Assembly: GCA_949289995.1 (NCBI GenBank)
Contig: CASEQE010000045.1
Span: 1 to 48,567 of the forward strand
Direction of reading: 5' to 3'
DNA: 48,567 nucleotides
DNA from: an uncultured Peptococcaceae bacterium
Lineage (GTDB): Bacteria; Bacillota; Dehalobacteriia; UBA4068
The translations under genes and the position numbers were made by a program. The number at the start of each line of letters is the position of its first letter. Position 1 is the first letter of the stretch. This document shows, in pieces, positions 8,354 through 17,063 of this stretch. Under the pieces are notes generated by a model that was not told the origin of the DNA, did not search any database, and was given only the letters and a program-made list of their open reading frames with translations.

Positions 8354-8427
8354 ACGCTAAAAACGCTTTGCTTAGCCTATGGCAAGCAAATATGTAGCAG
8401 TTTCTTTTACACCGAAAGAACGAAGCT

Positions 8428-8568
8428 GAAAACACCCCCGGTATCCTGACTCGCACATCACGCTTTCCCCTTCCCAAGCATAGCTCAGTGGGATAATGAA
8501 AGCGTTTTCTCATGCATACAGTAGCGGCAACTGTGTGGTTCTGATCCACTTTCCCGAATGATATTTTC
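8428..8568 (-). ncRNA. Cobalamin (adenosylcobalamin) riboswitch aptamer
   Basis: Read on the minus strand. P1 is formed by GAAAATATC (8560-8568) and GGTGTTTTC (8428-8436), 9 bp with two G-U pairs. Inside lie the conserved GGGAA, the GCCGCTACTGTA core and a B12 box reading GAGTCAGGATACCGG near 8438-8452. The order and sequence match the cobalamin riboswitch class. It controls the cobU-to-apgM-like operon through the adjacent terminator. Confidence 0.93.
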
Positions 8569-8593
8569 AATATTTAATTTGCTATTCCGATTT

Positions 8594-8622
8594 ATTATAG
8601 AACATAAAAGGTGTTATTGCAA
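8594..8622 (-). promoter_or_regulatory. Sigma-A-type promoter of the cob operon
   Basis: A -35 TTGCAA (8617-8622) and a perfect -10 TATAAT (8594-8599) with a 17-bp spacer place the start near 8587, about 20 nt before riboswitch P1. Confidence 0.85.
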
Positions 8623-9053
8623 GAAAATTTGCCAAGATTTTTCCTATGCCCAAAAGGCATATCCGTTTTCGCAAGCCAGACCTTCCCTATATTTTATACT
8701 ACTGTCCTCCTTAGCTGTTATCAGTGGCCAAAATACGCCTACGGCGGCGAAGTCGCCAGCTCAAAAACCGAAATATTCATGCACGAAAAACAGCCGCTAT
8801 GCCCAAAAAGCGCTAACGGCCGTTTCATTTTTGTTAATCTTCTAGGCGATAGGATGTACGTTAAAAGGCATACGCATAGCGGAACTGCGCTCCCCTGCCC
8901 CTAACATCTAGTCATGATCAAACGCAAGCAACGCCTCCTTATCGCCTGGTACGGCCGAAGCGGATTGATAGCCGCATAGACACTGGCATGCTCAAGAACA
9001 AACTTACGCTGCACGTCTTTCGCCTTCCCAAAAACGCATAGACCACCATCGTT
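8623..9053. other. Gene-free interval between the cob promoter and the cofE-like gene
   Basis: About 430 bp with no supported gene. Frames are short and have no ribosome-binding sites. A 46-codon open stretch follows the cofE-like stop in frame on the minus strand (CVFGKAKDVQRKFVLEHA), but it has no start and this length is expected by chance. No hairpin terminator for the upstream ftsE-to-cofE-like operon was obvious. Confidence 0.4.
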
Positions 9054-10250
9054 TTAATCTTCCGTAGCATAATTATCAAAATACCCTTGAATCAACACGG
9101 CTGGCGTGCCTTTATCTCCGCTGCCGCTGATCAAATCGCATAATGATCCCAATAAATCAGTAATTTGGCGTGGAGTCGTACCTTGCGACGCCATATTGCC
9201 AAACAAATCCTCTTGTTTTTGTTTAATACGCTCTTTAATCGCCAAAGTTAGGGAATCCCCGCGCAGGGCGGCAAAATCGTTATCCGCCAAATATTTTAAC
9301 TTCAATTCATTGGGTGTGCCATTCAGGCCATCGGTATGCGCAGGACAAACCACCGGATCTGCCAATTCCCAAATTTTTCCCACCGGATCTTTAAAAGCGC
9401 CATCACCATATACCATCGTTTCCACTTTTACACCGCAACGTTGATATACGGCCTGCTGCAAAGCTATCACAAACTGATCGCAATCCCGAGGAAACAATTT
9501 GACGGTATGTTCATCTGCTTTATTGGAACCCAATAAACCATACTGTTCATTAAACCCGCACCCGCCAATCGAGCGATTCATTAATCCATCTAAACCGCAC
9601 ACAAATACGGCGCCCTGCAAACGCAATACCTGTTGCGTATGCCGGCGATTATGAATATCGGCGGCCAAAACATAGGGCGTATATTTTAAAATTTCGGCAG
9701 GATCGTTGGATAAAATAATTTGACAGGCACAGCCCTCGTCCTCAATCAGTTGGCGATAATATGCCACATAGTCTACGCCTGTGAAACGATGCTTGGGGTA
9801 GCCGAAAATTTCTCGGTAACGGCTTTCCGTAAGCGCATCCCGATATGGGTTCAAGCCGGCTGCGTAAACTTCGTCTTCCGAAATCAAAGCATTTCCCACT
9901 TCGTCGCTGGGAAAACTCAATTGCAAATATATTTTTTTCACGCCTCTGGCCATGCCCCGCAAAACGATAGCAAAACGGTTGCGGCTAAGGATAGGAAATA
10001 CTACGCCGATTTCCCCTTGCGGAAATTTGGCGCGTATATCTTCGGCAATCTGATCTACAGATACATAATTCCCTTGCGCTCTGGCAACCACCGCCTCCGT
10101 AACCGCCAGCACGTCGCGCTCATGTAACGTAACCCCTTCCTTTTGCATAACTGCGGCAACGGCCTCCGCCGTCATGTGCGCAACATCGTCGCCTATCCGT
10201 ATCACTGGTAGGCGCAAACCTCTAGCACAGGTGCCGGTTATCCTACTCAT
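9054..10250 (-). CDS. Coenzyme F420-0:L-glutamate ligase-like protein (CofE family)
   Basis: A 398-residue protein of the CofE-like family, which adds glutamate to F420-0 in organisms making F420. Recognisable parts are the N-terminal LPVIRIGDDVAHM, FPILSRNRFAIVLRGMARG, VYGDGAFKDPVGKIWELADPVVCPAHTDGL and a C-terminal GDKGTPAVLIQGYFDNYATED. No F420 genes are in the window, and many anaerobic Bacillota carry such homologues without an F420 pathway, so the substrate is uncertain. It follows the S41 protease by 12 bp behind an AGGAGG site and is the last gene of the ftsE operon. Confidence 0.7.
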   Translation of the reverse strand: MSRITGTCARGLRLPVIRIGDDVAHMTAEAVAAVMQKEGVTLHERDVLAVTEAVVARAQGNYVSVDQIAEDIRAKFPQGEIGVVFPILSRNRFAIVLRGMARGVKKIYLQLSFPSDEVGNALISEDEVYAAGLNPYRDALTESRYREIFGYPKHRFTGVDYVAYYRQLIEDEGCACQIILSNDPAEILKYTPYVLAADIHNRRHTQQVLRLQGAVFVCGLDGLMNRSIGGCGFNEQYGLLGSNKADEHTVKLFPRDCDQFVIALQQAVYQRCGVKVETMVYGDGAFKDPVGKIWELADPVVCPAHTDGLNGTPNELKLKYLADNDFAALRGDSLTLAIKERIKQKQEDLFGNMASQGTTPRQITDLLGSLCDLISGSGDKGTPAVLIQGYFDNYATED

Positions 10251-10262
10251 TCAACAATCCTC

Positions 10263-11426
10263 CTATAGGGACAATTTTTGCGAAAAATAATCCAATGCCG
10301 CCGATAAATGCGGATTAAGCTCTGGATCCAGGGAAAAATAATCAGAGGCGGAAATATTTTCCGGATCTTCAACTACAATATCTGGTTCCAAACCTATACC
10401 GTGCAAAGAAAATCCCGATGGCGTCAAATATAGACTACGAGTATAACGTAATCCACATCCGGAAGGCAACATTTCTAAAGCCTGCGTAATCCCCTTGCCA
10501 AAGCTGCGGGAACCGATTAATACCGTATTCGAATAATCCGCTAATGCTCCAGCCAAAACTTCGGATGCACTGGCGGTAAAAGCGTTCTGCAAAATAGCTA
10601 CCGGCAAGCCGACCAATTCTCCAGAAGTTGACAAATATTGTTGCTGCTCATTCCCTACTTTTTCCGTTACTACAACCTGATTCATAGGAATAAAATAGCT
10701 GGCTATTTGCAAAGCGGCATAAAAACTGCCTCCAGTATTGCTGCGCAAATCTAAAATCAGCCCTTTTATTTCCCCGGCAGCAGCTAAATCATTATAGGTC
10801 TCCATAAATTCGTCCGCCGTATTTTGAGCAAAATCGCTAATTTGAATGTAGATCACGCCCGGTATCTGCGGTAAACTTTCGCCATATACGGATATTGCAT
10901 CTACCACCTGGCGAACCATTGTCAATTCCAGCGTTTGCCCATCCCCGCGGCGTATAGTCAACGTAACCTGCGTGCCCACGTCTCCACGAATCTTTAAAGC
11001 CGCAATATTGGCATCGGCAATGCCATCGATACTTTCGCCATCGACTGCCAAAATAATATCCCCCGGCTGTATACCAACGCCGGCGGCTGGACCATCCGCA
11101 TAGACTTGCGATACCTGTATCTGATTATCCGCATTTAATAGCATGGCGATTCCCACGCCGCCAAAGGTACCATTATAGTCATCCAGCAGCAAACGGTATT
11201 CGTCTTCGGTAAAATAGGTAAAATAATCGTCATGCAACTCTTGGCGTACCAATGTAGCAGCAGCCACAATTTCCTCAACGAAATCCGCCTGGTTAGGCTC
11301 CGGTTGGAACGAAGTTTCGTTCGCTGCCCAAACGCTTGTTGCCCCAGCGCAAAATACGATGGTCAGACAAAAGAGGGCGGCTATTCGTTTACGCTTTTGA
11401 TTATCCATATTTTCAATATATCCCAT
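10263..11426 (-). CDS. S41-family C-terminal processing protease with PDZ domain
   Basis: An exported serine protease of the CtpA type, 387 residues. The N-terminus KRKRIAALFCLTIVFCAGATSVWA is a signal peptide or anchor. A PDZ domain (~residues 95-170, GIQPGDIILAVDGESI) is followed by the protease domain. The catalytic serine lies in TASASEVLAGAL and the lysine in GSRSFGKGITQAL. The 5' end is directly adjacent to the M23 gene (stop TAA, then ATG at 11426). An ATG six codons later (11408) gives a more typical signal peptide; neither start has a strong Shine-Dalgarno site. Linkage with ftsEX and an M23 hydrolase suggests cell-wall maturation. Confidence 0.88.
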   Translation of the reverse strand: MGYIENMDNQKRKRIAALFCLTIVFCAGATSVWAANETSFQPEPNQADFVEEIVAAATLVRQELHDDYFTYFTEDEYRLLLDDYNGTFGGVGIAMLLNADNQIQVSQVYADGPAAGVGIQPGDIILAVDGESIDGIADANIAALKIRGDVGTQVTLTIRRGDGQTLELTMVRQVVDAISVYGESLPQIPGVIYIQISDFAQNTADEFMETYNDLAAAGEIKGLILDLRSNTGGSFYAALQIASYFIPMNQVVVTEKVGNEQQQYLSTSGELVGLPVAILQNAFTASASEVLAGALADYSNTVLIGSRSFGKGITQALEMLPSGCGLRYTRSLYLTPSGFSLHGIGLEPDIVVEDPENISASDYFSLDPELNPHLSAALDYFSQKLSL

Positions 11427-12602
11427 TTAGTTTAAATAATTCCATGGATTCGTGTGATCTCCGTTTACCCGTACCTCAAAATGCAAATGGTTGCCGGTGC
11501 TTTGCCCTGTGGAACCGACATATCCAATCACATCTCCTGCGACCACATATTGGCCGGCGCTAAAGCTACCGTATGCAGACATATGGCCATACAACGTGGT
11601 CACACCGTTGCCATGGTCGATCATTACCGTTTGTCCATAACCGGAAACCCAGCCCACATATAGAACTTTGCCATCTGCCGCCGCATAAATTTGCGTGCCG
11701 TTAGGCGCGCCAATATCAATACCGGCATGGGTTTTATATACTTTCAAAATGGGGTGGAAACGCGTACCATATTCCGACGTGACATAACTTGTGTCATAAG
11801 GAGACGGCAAAGGCCAAATAAATTCTCCGCCAAAACTCAGGGTGCTATCGGAAGTAGCCAACAAATTACGTATTTGCTCCGCCACCTGTTCCGAAGCCGC
11901 ATCCGCCGCGTCATATGCAGCTTCCAATTCTTCCAAGGTCATATTCGCCTCATCCATAGCCGCATATTTTTGATCTTGTAAAGATTGGAGAGAAGCAGCT
12001 TGCGTTTGCTGTTCATCCATTAACTCATCCAAATCAGCCTTTCTTTCCAAAAGCAATTGCCGGTTCTTTTCAATGATCTCCTTTTCTTCCTGAATATCGG
12101 CAAGAATTTGCTGATCCTGTTCCAATAATCGTTCTACCATATCATATAAAACGACGAAATCGCTAAAAGTAGCTGCTTCAAAAACCACGTCGATAATGGA
12201 TATATCGCCATAAACATAAATATCGACCAAACGGCTTTCCAAAGTAGCCTGTCTTTCCGCCAAGCGAACTTCTGCCTCGGCAATAGCTTGATTCGCGGCA
12301 TCAATTTGCGCATTGGTTTCCTCAATACTGCCGTTTAAAATATCGATTTCACGTTGTACGACAATCAGCTGGGCATCTAATTCCGCTATCTCGTCTCGAT
12401 AGTTGCCAATCAAAGTATTTTGCTCTTTAATATTGGATTTGATATCTTCCATCTGCTCTTGCAGTTCTTTTTGTTGTTGGCGGTAATCTTCTAAAGGACT
12501 TGAGGATGCATTTGAAATGCCGCCGGGAATAAACATACCTCCCACGCAAAGCAAAAGTATCACCGGAACGATTAAAAATATGTAACGACGATTCTTATTC
12601 AT
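11427..12602 (-). CDS. Murein hydrolase activator-type protein: coiled coil plus M23 endopeptidase (EnvC/PcsB-like)
   Basis: A 391-residue exported protein. A signal peptide or anchor (residues ~5-32) is followed by long coiled coils (~38-120 and ~160-260) and a C-terminal M23 peptidase domain. Zinc-binding and catalytic motifs HAGIDIG and HLHFEV are intact, so this is probably an active endopeptidase rather than a degenerate EnvC activator. FtsEX-controlled hydrolases have this layout, with the coiled coil docking on FtsX. The gene lies 39 bp downstream of ftsX, with AAGGAGG before the ATG, which strongly supports that partnership. Confidence 0.88.
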   Translation of the reverse strand: MNKNRRYIFLIVPVILLLCVGGMFIPGGISNASSSPLEDYRQQQKELQEQMEDIKSNIKEQNTLIGNYRDEIAELDAQLIVVQREIDILNGSIEETNAQIDAANQAIAEAEVRLAERQATLESRLVDIYVYGDISIIDVVFEAATFSDFVVLYDMVERLLEQDQQILADIQEEKEIIEKNRQLLLERKADLDELMDEQQTQAASLQSLQDQKYAAMDEANMTLEELEAAYDAADAASEQVAEQIRNLLATSDSTLSFGGEFIWPLPSPYDTSYVTSEYGTRFHPILKVYKTHAGIDIGAPNGTQIYAAADGKVLYVGWVSGYGQTVMIDHGNGVTTLYGHMSAYGSFSAGQYVVAGDVIGYVGSTGQSTGNHLHFEVRVNGDHTNPWNYLN

Positions 12603-12641
12603 ACATCCTCCTTATATGATTCCTATAATCTATCCAACGCG

Positions 12642-13526
12642 TTATACGTCCATAAATCTAGCCAAAGGGAATAAGCTACCGAAGATTCCCAATAGCAGGC
12701 CTGCCGCCAAAGTAAATACAAGGGTGTTGAGCCAGACTTGTCCAATGTCCAAAACCAATACGAAAGAAATAGTAGAAGCTAAATAATCTCCTGCATTGAC
12801 ATAGGCCAAAAGAACCAAAACCAAAGCTAACAATCCGCCAAATAGGCCAAGAAAAATGCCTTCTAACAAAAAAGGTAAACGAATAAACGCATTTGTTGCG
12901 CCGACCCATTTCATCACCATGATTTCCTTTTTGCGGGCCATTACGGCTAAACGTATGGTCATGGCAATCAGTACCACCGCAGCCAAAGCCAATAAAATCA
13001 TCACGGCTACCCCAACGCGGCGCATGGTATCGGTTAAGGCAAATAATTTTTCTACCGTACCTTCCCCGTAACGTACTACATCCACGGCGGCAAGATTGGA
13101 TACCTTATCAGCAATCGTGGTCACGTCATCGGTGGTTTCCGCCATAATCGAAAAACGATCCGGCAAAGGATTCTCGCCGCCCAATGTCTCTTCCAAATCT
13201 ACACCGCCAAACCGTGCTTCCAATTCTTTAATTCCCTCGTCTTTGCCAACGAACTCGCAGCTGGCTACGCCTGGAATAGCCAAAATTTCTTCTTCTATAG
13301 CAGCATATTGATCCTCCGTGGTATCTTCAGACAAATATGCCAACACGCGAACGTCATCTTCAATTTGCCGGGCATTGGCATCAACGTTAATTATTAACAA
13401 CCAGAAAGCCGTACATAAAAACAAAGAAATAGTAATCGTAAGAATAGCTGCAACCGTCATCAAACCGTTATGAAACATGGATTTAAACGCTTGCGGGACG
13501 ATATATCGAAAGCTGCTTAATTTCAT
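12642..13526 (-). CDS. ftsX: Cell division ABC transporter permease FtsX
   Basis: A 294-residue membrane protein: an N-terminal segment (ILTITISLFLCTAFWLLI), a large extracytoplasmic loop (~residues 48-165) and three C-terminal segments, the standard FtsX topology. It transmits ATP-driven conformational change from FtsE to a periplasmic or extracellular hydrolase. I chose ATG 13526, which overlaps the ftsE stop as ATGA and has GGAGG nine bases upstream; the longer frame would need a TTG start. Confidence 0.92.
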   Translation of the reverse strand: MKLSSFRYIVPQAFKSMFHNGLMTVAAILTITISLFLCTAFWLLIINVDANARQIEDDVRVLAYLSEDTTEDQYAAIEEEILAIPGVASCEFVGKDEGIKELEARFGGVDLEETLGGENPLPDRFSIMAETTDDVTTIADKVSNLAAVDVVRYGEGTVEKLFALTDTMRRVGVAVMILLALAAVVLIAMTIRLAVMARKKEIMVMKWVGATNAFIRLPFLLEGIFLGLFGGLLALVLVLLAYVNAGDYLASTISFVLVLDIGQVWLNTLVFTLAAGLLLGIFGSLFPLARFMDV

Positions 13527-14203
13527 AGTTGCCAACCTCCAACCGAATCGCTGATTAACCGGCCGGCGGATAATGTCAGCACTCTTTTATTGTATGTATC
13601 AACGATATTTTTATCATGTGTTGCCATAACCAAGGTGGTACCCTGTTCGTTAATTTCATTAAAAAGCTCCATCAATTCCATGGATGTGCGTGGATCTAAA
13701 TCGCCGGTCGGCTCGTCGGCAAACAAAATAATGGGATTATTAATAATCGCTCTAGCGATCGCTACCCGTTGTTGCTCACCTCCGGATAAATGCATAACGT
13801 TTTCTTGCTCACGACCGGCCAAACCAACCCGCTCCAAAACCCGCGGCACTCGTTTTTTGATTTCATCCCAAGGACGCTCAACTGCCTTAAGCGCAAAGGC
13901 TACGTTATCGAAAACCGTACTGCGCTCCATTAAACGAAAGTCTTGGAACACTACGCCAGTATTACGGCGTAAACGAACGATATCTTTTTTTGACAAACGC
14001 ATCGTACTACGGCCAGAAATTAAAATTTGTCCCGAAGAAGGCAACTCTTCTCGAAATAACAAACGAATTAACGTACTTTTACCGGCGCCGCTTTCCCCAG
14101 TTAAAAAAACAAATTCACCATAATCGATGGATAAATCGATATCATACAAAGCGACAATGCCGTTTTTATATTTCTTACCTAAACTTACAGTTTGGATCAG
14201 CAT
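13523..14203 (-). CDS. ftsE: Cell division ATP-binding protein FtsE
   Basis: A 226-residue ABC ATPase. Walker A is GESGAGKST, the signature is LSGGEQQRVAIARA, and Walker B is ILFADEPTGDLD, with a switch histidine in MATHDK. It is the first gene of the ftsE-ftsX-M23-S41-cofE-like operon, and an AAAGGGGAC site precedes the ATG. The 4-bp ATGA overlap with ftsX implies coupled translation and a 1:1 complex. Confidence 0.94.
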   Translation of the reverse strand: MLIQTVSLGKKYKNGIVALYDIDLSIDYGEFVFLTGESGAGKSTLIRLLFREELPSSGQILISGRSTMRLSKKDIVRLRRNTGVVFQDFRLMERSTVFDNVAFALKAVERPWDEIKKRVPRVLERVGLAGREQENVMHLSGGEQQRVAIARAIINNPIILFADEPTGDLDPRTSMELMELFNEINEQGTTLVMATHDKNIVDTYNKRVLTLSAGRLISDSVGGWQL

Positions 14204-14221
14204 GACTTGTCCCCTTTGCCG

Positions 14222-14241
14222 TACTATCTCAGAGGATAGTA
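14222..14241 (-). promoter_or_regulatory. Inverted repeat in the ftsE leader
   Basis: TACTATC and GATAGTA form a 7-bp inverted repeat with a 6-nt spacer, 20 bp upstream of the ftsE start. It could be a small leader hairpin or a protein site. The rest of 14242-14460 is AT-rich with no gene. Confidence 0.35.
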
Positions 14242-14460
14242 TTTATCAACTAACAACTAATTAAACTTCGACCTATATTTATATTTTCCTGCGTAATCGC
14301 TAATGAAATATCTCATATTTGTTTTTTTCATTTAACATTGAATTTTTTTTGCTTATTTTAAGCTTTTTTACTTTTAAAATATGCTATAGTCCAACAAAAT
14401 AATGTTTTTATGTTTCAATCATCTTTTTTCACCAAATATTTATTTTTTATTCAGCAATGA

Positions 14461-14489
14461 TTGAGTATATAGCATATTGTGTATATAAT
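14461..14489 (+). promoter_or_regulatory. Promoter of the DNA alkylation repair gene
   Basis: A -35 TTGAGT (14461-14466) and -10 TATAAT (14484-14489) with a 17-bp spacer. The coding start is at 14547. Confidence 0.75.
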
Positions 14490-14546
14490 AGAACTATAAA
14501 AATATCTTTTCCATAGTATAGGTGGTTTTTTAGGAGGCGAAACGAT

Positions 14547-15239
14547 ATGCAGCCAGTAGTAAATGATATCCAACAACGGTTATTAGCGCTGCAGGACGTC
14601 CAATATAGGGATTTCCAAATTAAATTAATTCCCACGATTGATCCAGAAACGATTATTGGCGTCCGCACCCCAATTTTACGCAAATTGGCAAAGGAGTTAT
14701 CGTCAACGCCGCAAGGGGAAACATTTGTCAAGCTGTTACCCCACCATTATTACGAAGAGAATAATTTACATGCTTTTCTACTAGAGCAGTATACCGATTA
14801 TAGTCAAACCATTCTAGCTTTGAATACCTTTTTACCCTATATCAATAATTGGGCAACGTGCGACTCTCTTTCCCCTAAATCTTTCAAAAAAAATTTAATT
14901 CCTTTGCTATCTCAAATCAAGATTTGGCTTTCTTCTGCACATGTTTACACCGTACGTTTTGCTTTGGGTATGTTAATGCGTTATTATCTAGACGAGGCTT
15001 TTCAAGAAAACTATTTAGCTTTGGCAGCAGCAATACATAGCAACGAATATTACGTGCAAATGATGGAAGCTTGGTTTTTTGCTACCGCTTTGGCCAAACA
15101 ATACGATGCGGCCATCATCTACTTACAAGAAAACAAATTGGATCCATGGGTACATAATAAAACCATACAAAAAGCGATAGAAAGCTACCGACTTAACGAG
15201 AGGCAAAAGGAAATCCTGCGCCGATTAAAAAGAAAATAA
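14547..15239 (+). CDS. DNA alkylation repair protein (AlkD-like HEAT-repeat glycosylase family)
   Basis: A 230-residue all-helical protein. The motifs VRTPILRKLAKEL, HAFLLEQYTDY, NNWATCDSLSPK and WLSSAHVYTVRFALGMLMRYYLD match the AlkD-like DNA alkylation repair family, which removes alkylated bases by flipping without classical intercalation. The aromatic and acidic residues of the family (W and D of NNWATCDS, R of VRFALG) are visible. GGAGGCG lies 7-13 bases before the ATG. It is a single gene with its own promoter, ending in a strong hairpin. Some Bacillota members act only on specific adducts or are uncharacterised. Confidence 0.82.
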   Translation: MQPVVNDIQQRLLALQDVQYRDFQIKLIPTIDPETIIGVRTPILRKLAKELSSTPQGETFVKLLPHHYYEENNLHAFLLEQYTDYSQTILALNTFLPYINNWATCDSLSPKSFKKNLIPLLSQIKIWLSSAHVYTVRFALGMLMRYYLDEAFQENYLALAAAIHSNEYYVQMMEAWFFATALAKQYDAAIIYLQENKLDPWVHNKTIQKAIESYRLNERQKEILRRLKRK

Positions 15240-15260
15240 TCTTATAACGATTGATGAAAA

Positions 15261-15296
15261 CATACTACGGCGGCCGGTTGCGGCCGCCGTAGTATG
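15261..15296. terminator. Perfect 16-bp GC-rich hairpin between convergent genes
   Basis: Arms 15261-15276 and 15281-15296 are perfect complements with a GTTG loop. There is no T-run on either side. It separates the AlkD-like gene from the convergent zinc-ribbon gene, so a bidirectional transcription stop or an RNA-processing signal is the likely role. Confidence 0.65.
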
Positions 15297-15314
15297 TTGA
15301 AATGTGAAAATGAC

Positions 15315-15661
15315 TCATTCATAGAATATCCAGACGCTGATAAGAAGCAATAAAACGCCTGCCGCTCTAGCTATGATTTTTGATTTTCTATAGCCGAAAA
15401 TCGCAATTGTTTCCGGCGTAACCATAGGCAGCAAAAGAATCGTTATCCCTAACAACGCCGTCCCTATCCCAATAATCCTTTGGCTAGAGAAGAACACGCC
15501 GCAAAACATAACGATACAGCCAATCGCTATACCAGACATAAAATACGGCACAAATTTTTCGTTCTTGTCCGTATACTTTTCATAATTGCGCGCACAGGAT
15601 TCAGAACAAAACTCAACTTTGTTTAGCAGCTTCCTACCACAATATAAACATTTTTTGTCAT
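15315..15661 (-). pseudogene. Zinc-ribbon small membrane protein, interrupted by a one-base shift in an A-tract
   Basis: The uninterrupted part (15315-15551) encodes membrane segments (MSGIAIGCIVMFCGVFF, ALLGITILLLPMVTPETIAIFGY, AGVLLLLISVWIF). Upstream and in the same frame lies a zinc ribbon CLYCGRKLLNK...FCSESCARNYEKY with four paired cysteines, but it has no in-frame start. ATG 15659-15661 is in a different frame, and adding one A to the A6 tract at 15651-15656 would join them to read MTKKCLYCGRK. The gene is therefore broken, phase-variable, read by slippage, or hit by a sequencing indel. Function unknown; the ribbon-plus-membrane design is common in small Bacillota proteins. Confidence 0.6.
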
Positions 15662-16017
15662 AGATTTATATGTCCCTATAAATTGTCCAGCTCATAAGAT
15701 ATACGTATTTTCCCCATAGTATTTCTATCTTCATATTTTCAACACGGGAAAGCCGTACCGAGTTCATCCAAAAAACCGCCTCTTTTATCATGGGTGAAAA
15801 GCTCTTGGATAACAAATATGTTCACTACGAAAGATATGAGCGCCGCATCATCCCAAGCGCACCAATGATTTTCCTTTATAGCGTCATCAAGCAGATCGAG
15901 ATCAACGACAGATACTTCTTGAGGCCCCAGGGTATTCATGAACAGATTTCCAGCGTACAACAGGAAAAAACGCCTTGGAATCAGGATCTTTTGATGTTAT
16001 AAAGCGAAACGATATTT
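15662..16017. other. Interval with only weak ORFs
   Basis: A minus-strand ORF (15739-15939, MNTLGPQEVSVVDLDLL...) and a plus-strand ORF (15790-16002) overlap, neither with a convincing ribosome-binding site nor a recognisable domain. The minus frame contains a hydrophobic stretch (ALISFVVNIFVIQELF) and could be a small gene or a remnant. I do not support either as a gene. Confidence 0.3.
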
Positions 16018-17043
16018 TTAAACTATGAACATCGCGTCGCCGAAAGAAAAAAAGCGGTATTTTTTCTCCACGGCAATCCGATAAGCATTGAGCACATTTT
16101 CTCTACCAGCAAAAGCAGAAACTAGCATAATTAGGGTGCTTTTGGGTAAATGGAAATTGGTCACCATACCGTCGACGATTTTAAACCGATACCCAGGATA
16201 GACAAAAATATCGGTCCAGCCTTCGCCAGGGCAAATGGTTCCGTCATCATGAGCAAGCGTTTCCAATGTACGGACAGAAGTAGTTCCTACGGCAATGATC
16301 CGTCCTCCTGCCTTTCGAACGCGATTAATCTGCGCCGCTGCTTCCGGACTAAGGCGATAAAATTCACTATGCATATGATGGTTCTCTACCGTATCAGTTT
16401 TTACTGGCCGAAATGTACCCAATCCTACATGTAGCAATATTTTACAAATATTTACTCCATATTCTTCCGGCAACCGCCGCAATAATTCCGATGTAAAATG
16501 CAAACCGGCAGTTGGCGCAGCAGCGCTTCCTCTTTCTTTGGCATACACCGGCTGATAACGGTTTTGATCTGTCAAAGGCTTTTTTATATAGGGAGGCAAT
16601 GGCATGGTGCCTAAACGGTCTAAAAGATCAAAAAAATCTCCCTGATAGTGAAACTGGATGATACGTGTGCCTTCCTCTGCCGTATCGAGAATTTCCGCCC
16701 AAACATCCGGTAAATCAAAATATAACACCCGTCCCGGCAATGCCTTATTCCCAGGACGAACCAATGTTTGCCATGTATTTAGGCCGGTTGCTTTCAATAA
16801 CAACAATTCCACAACACCACCGCCGGAACGATGTGCATAAATACGCGCAGGCAAGACTTTGGTTTCGTTTAAAACCAACAAATCCCCAGGCTGCAAATAT
16901 TCCCCCAATTGGCGAAATATACTATGGGTTAAACATCCGCTTTTCCTGTCCATTACTAATAAACGAGAAGAATCCCGGGGTTCTACCGCTTCCTGGGCAA
17001 TCAATTCTTCCGGTAAAACGTAATCAAAATCATCTACTTTCAT
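16018..17043 (-). CDS. queA: S-adenosylmethionine:tRNA ribosyltransferase-isomerase QueA
   Basis: Builds the epoxyqueuosine ring on preQ1-modified tRNA using S-adenosylmethionine. The 341-residue product has the family start [26 protein letters not shown], with [43 protein letters not shown] and [20 protein letters not shown]. Length is typical. TAGGAGA precedes ATG 17043, and the spoIID-like gene ends 20 bp upstream. With queH two genes away it gives both late steps of queuosine synthesis in one transcript. Confidence 0.95.
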   Translation of the reverse strand: MKVDDFDYVLPEELIAQEAVEPRDSSRLLVMDRKSGCLTHSIFRQLGEYLQPGDLLVLNETKVLPARIYAHRSGGGVVELLLLKATGLNTWQTLVRPGNKALPGRVLYFDLPDVWAEILDTAEEGTRIIQFHYQGDFFDLLDRLGTMPLPPYIKKPLTDQNRYQPVYAKERGSAAAPTAGLHFTSELLRRLPEEYGVNICKILLHVGLGTFRPVKTDTVENHHMHSEFYRLSPEAAAQINRVRKAGGRIIAVGTTSVRTLETLAHDDGTICPGEGWTDIFVYPGYRFKIVDGMVTNFHLPKSTLIMLVSAFAGRENVLNAYRIAVEKKYRFFSFGDAMFIV

Positions 17044-17063
17044 TTTTTCTCCTATGAGCTTTA

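Noticed and set aside
8640..8720. Second B12-box-like sequence (AAGCCAGACC) on the plus strand
   Set aside because: It lacks the aptamer core, P1 partner and a downstream gene in that direction.
8903..9053. 46 open codons in frame after the CofE-like stop
   Set aside because: The length is within chance expectation, there is no start codon, and the family normally ends at this stop.
13590..14123. 177-codon plus-strand ORF inside ftsE
   Set aside because: It is the antisense shadow of a well-supported ATPase, Ser/Lys-rich, and has no ribosome-binding site.
15790..16002. 70-codon plus-strand ORF MGEKLLDNKYVHYERYER...
   Set aside because: No ribosome-binding site, and it overlaps an equally weak minus-strand ORF; not supportable.
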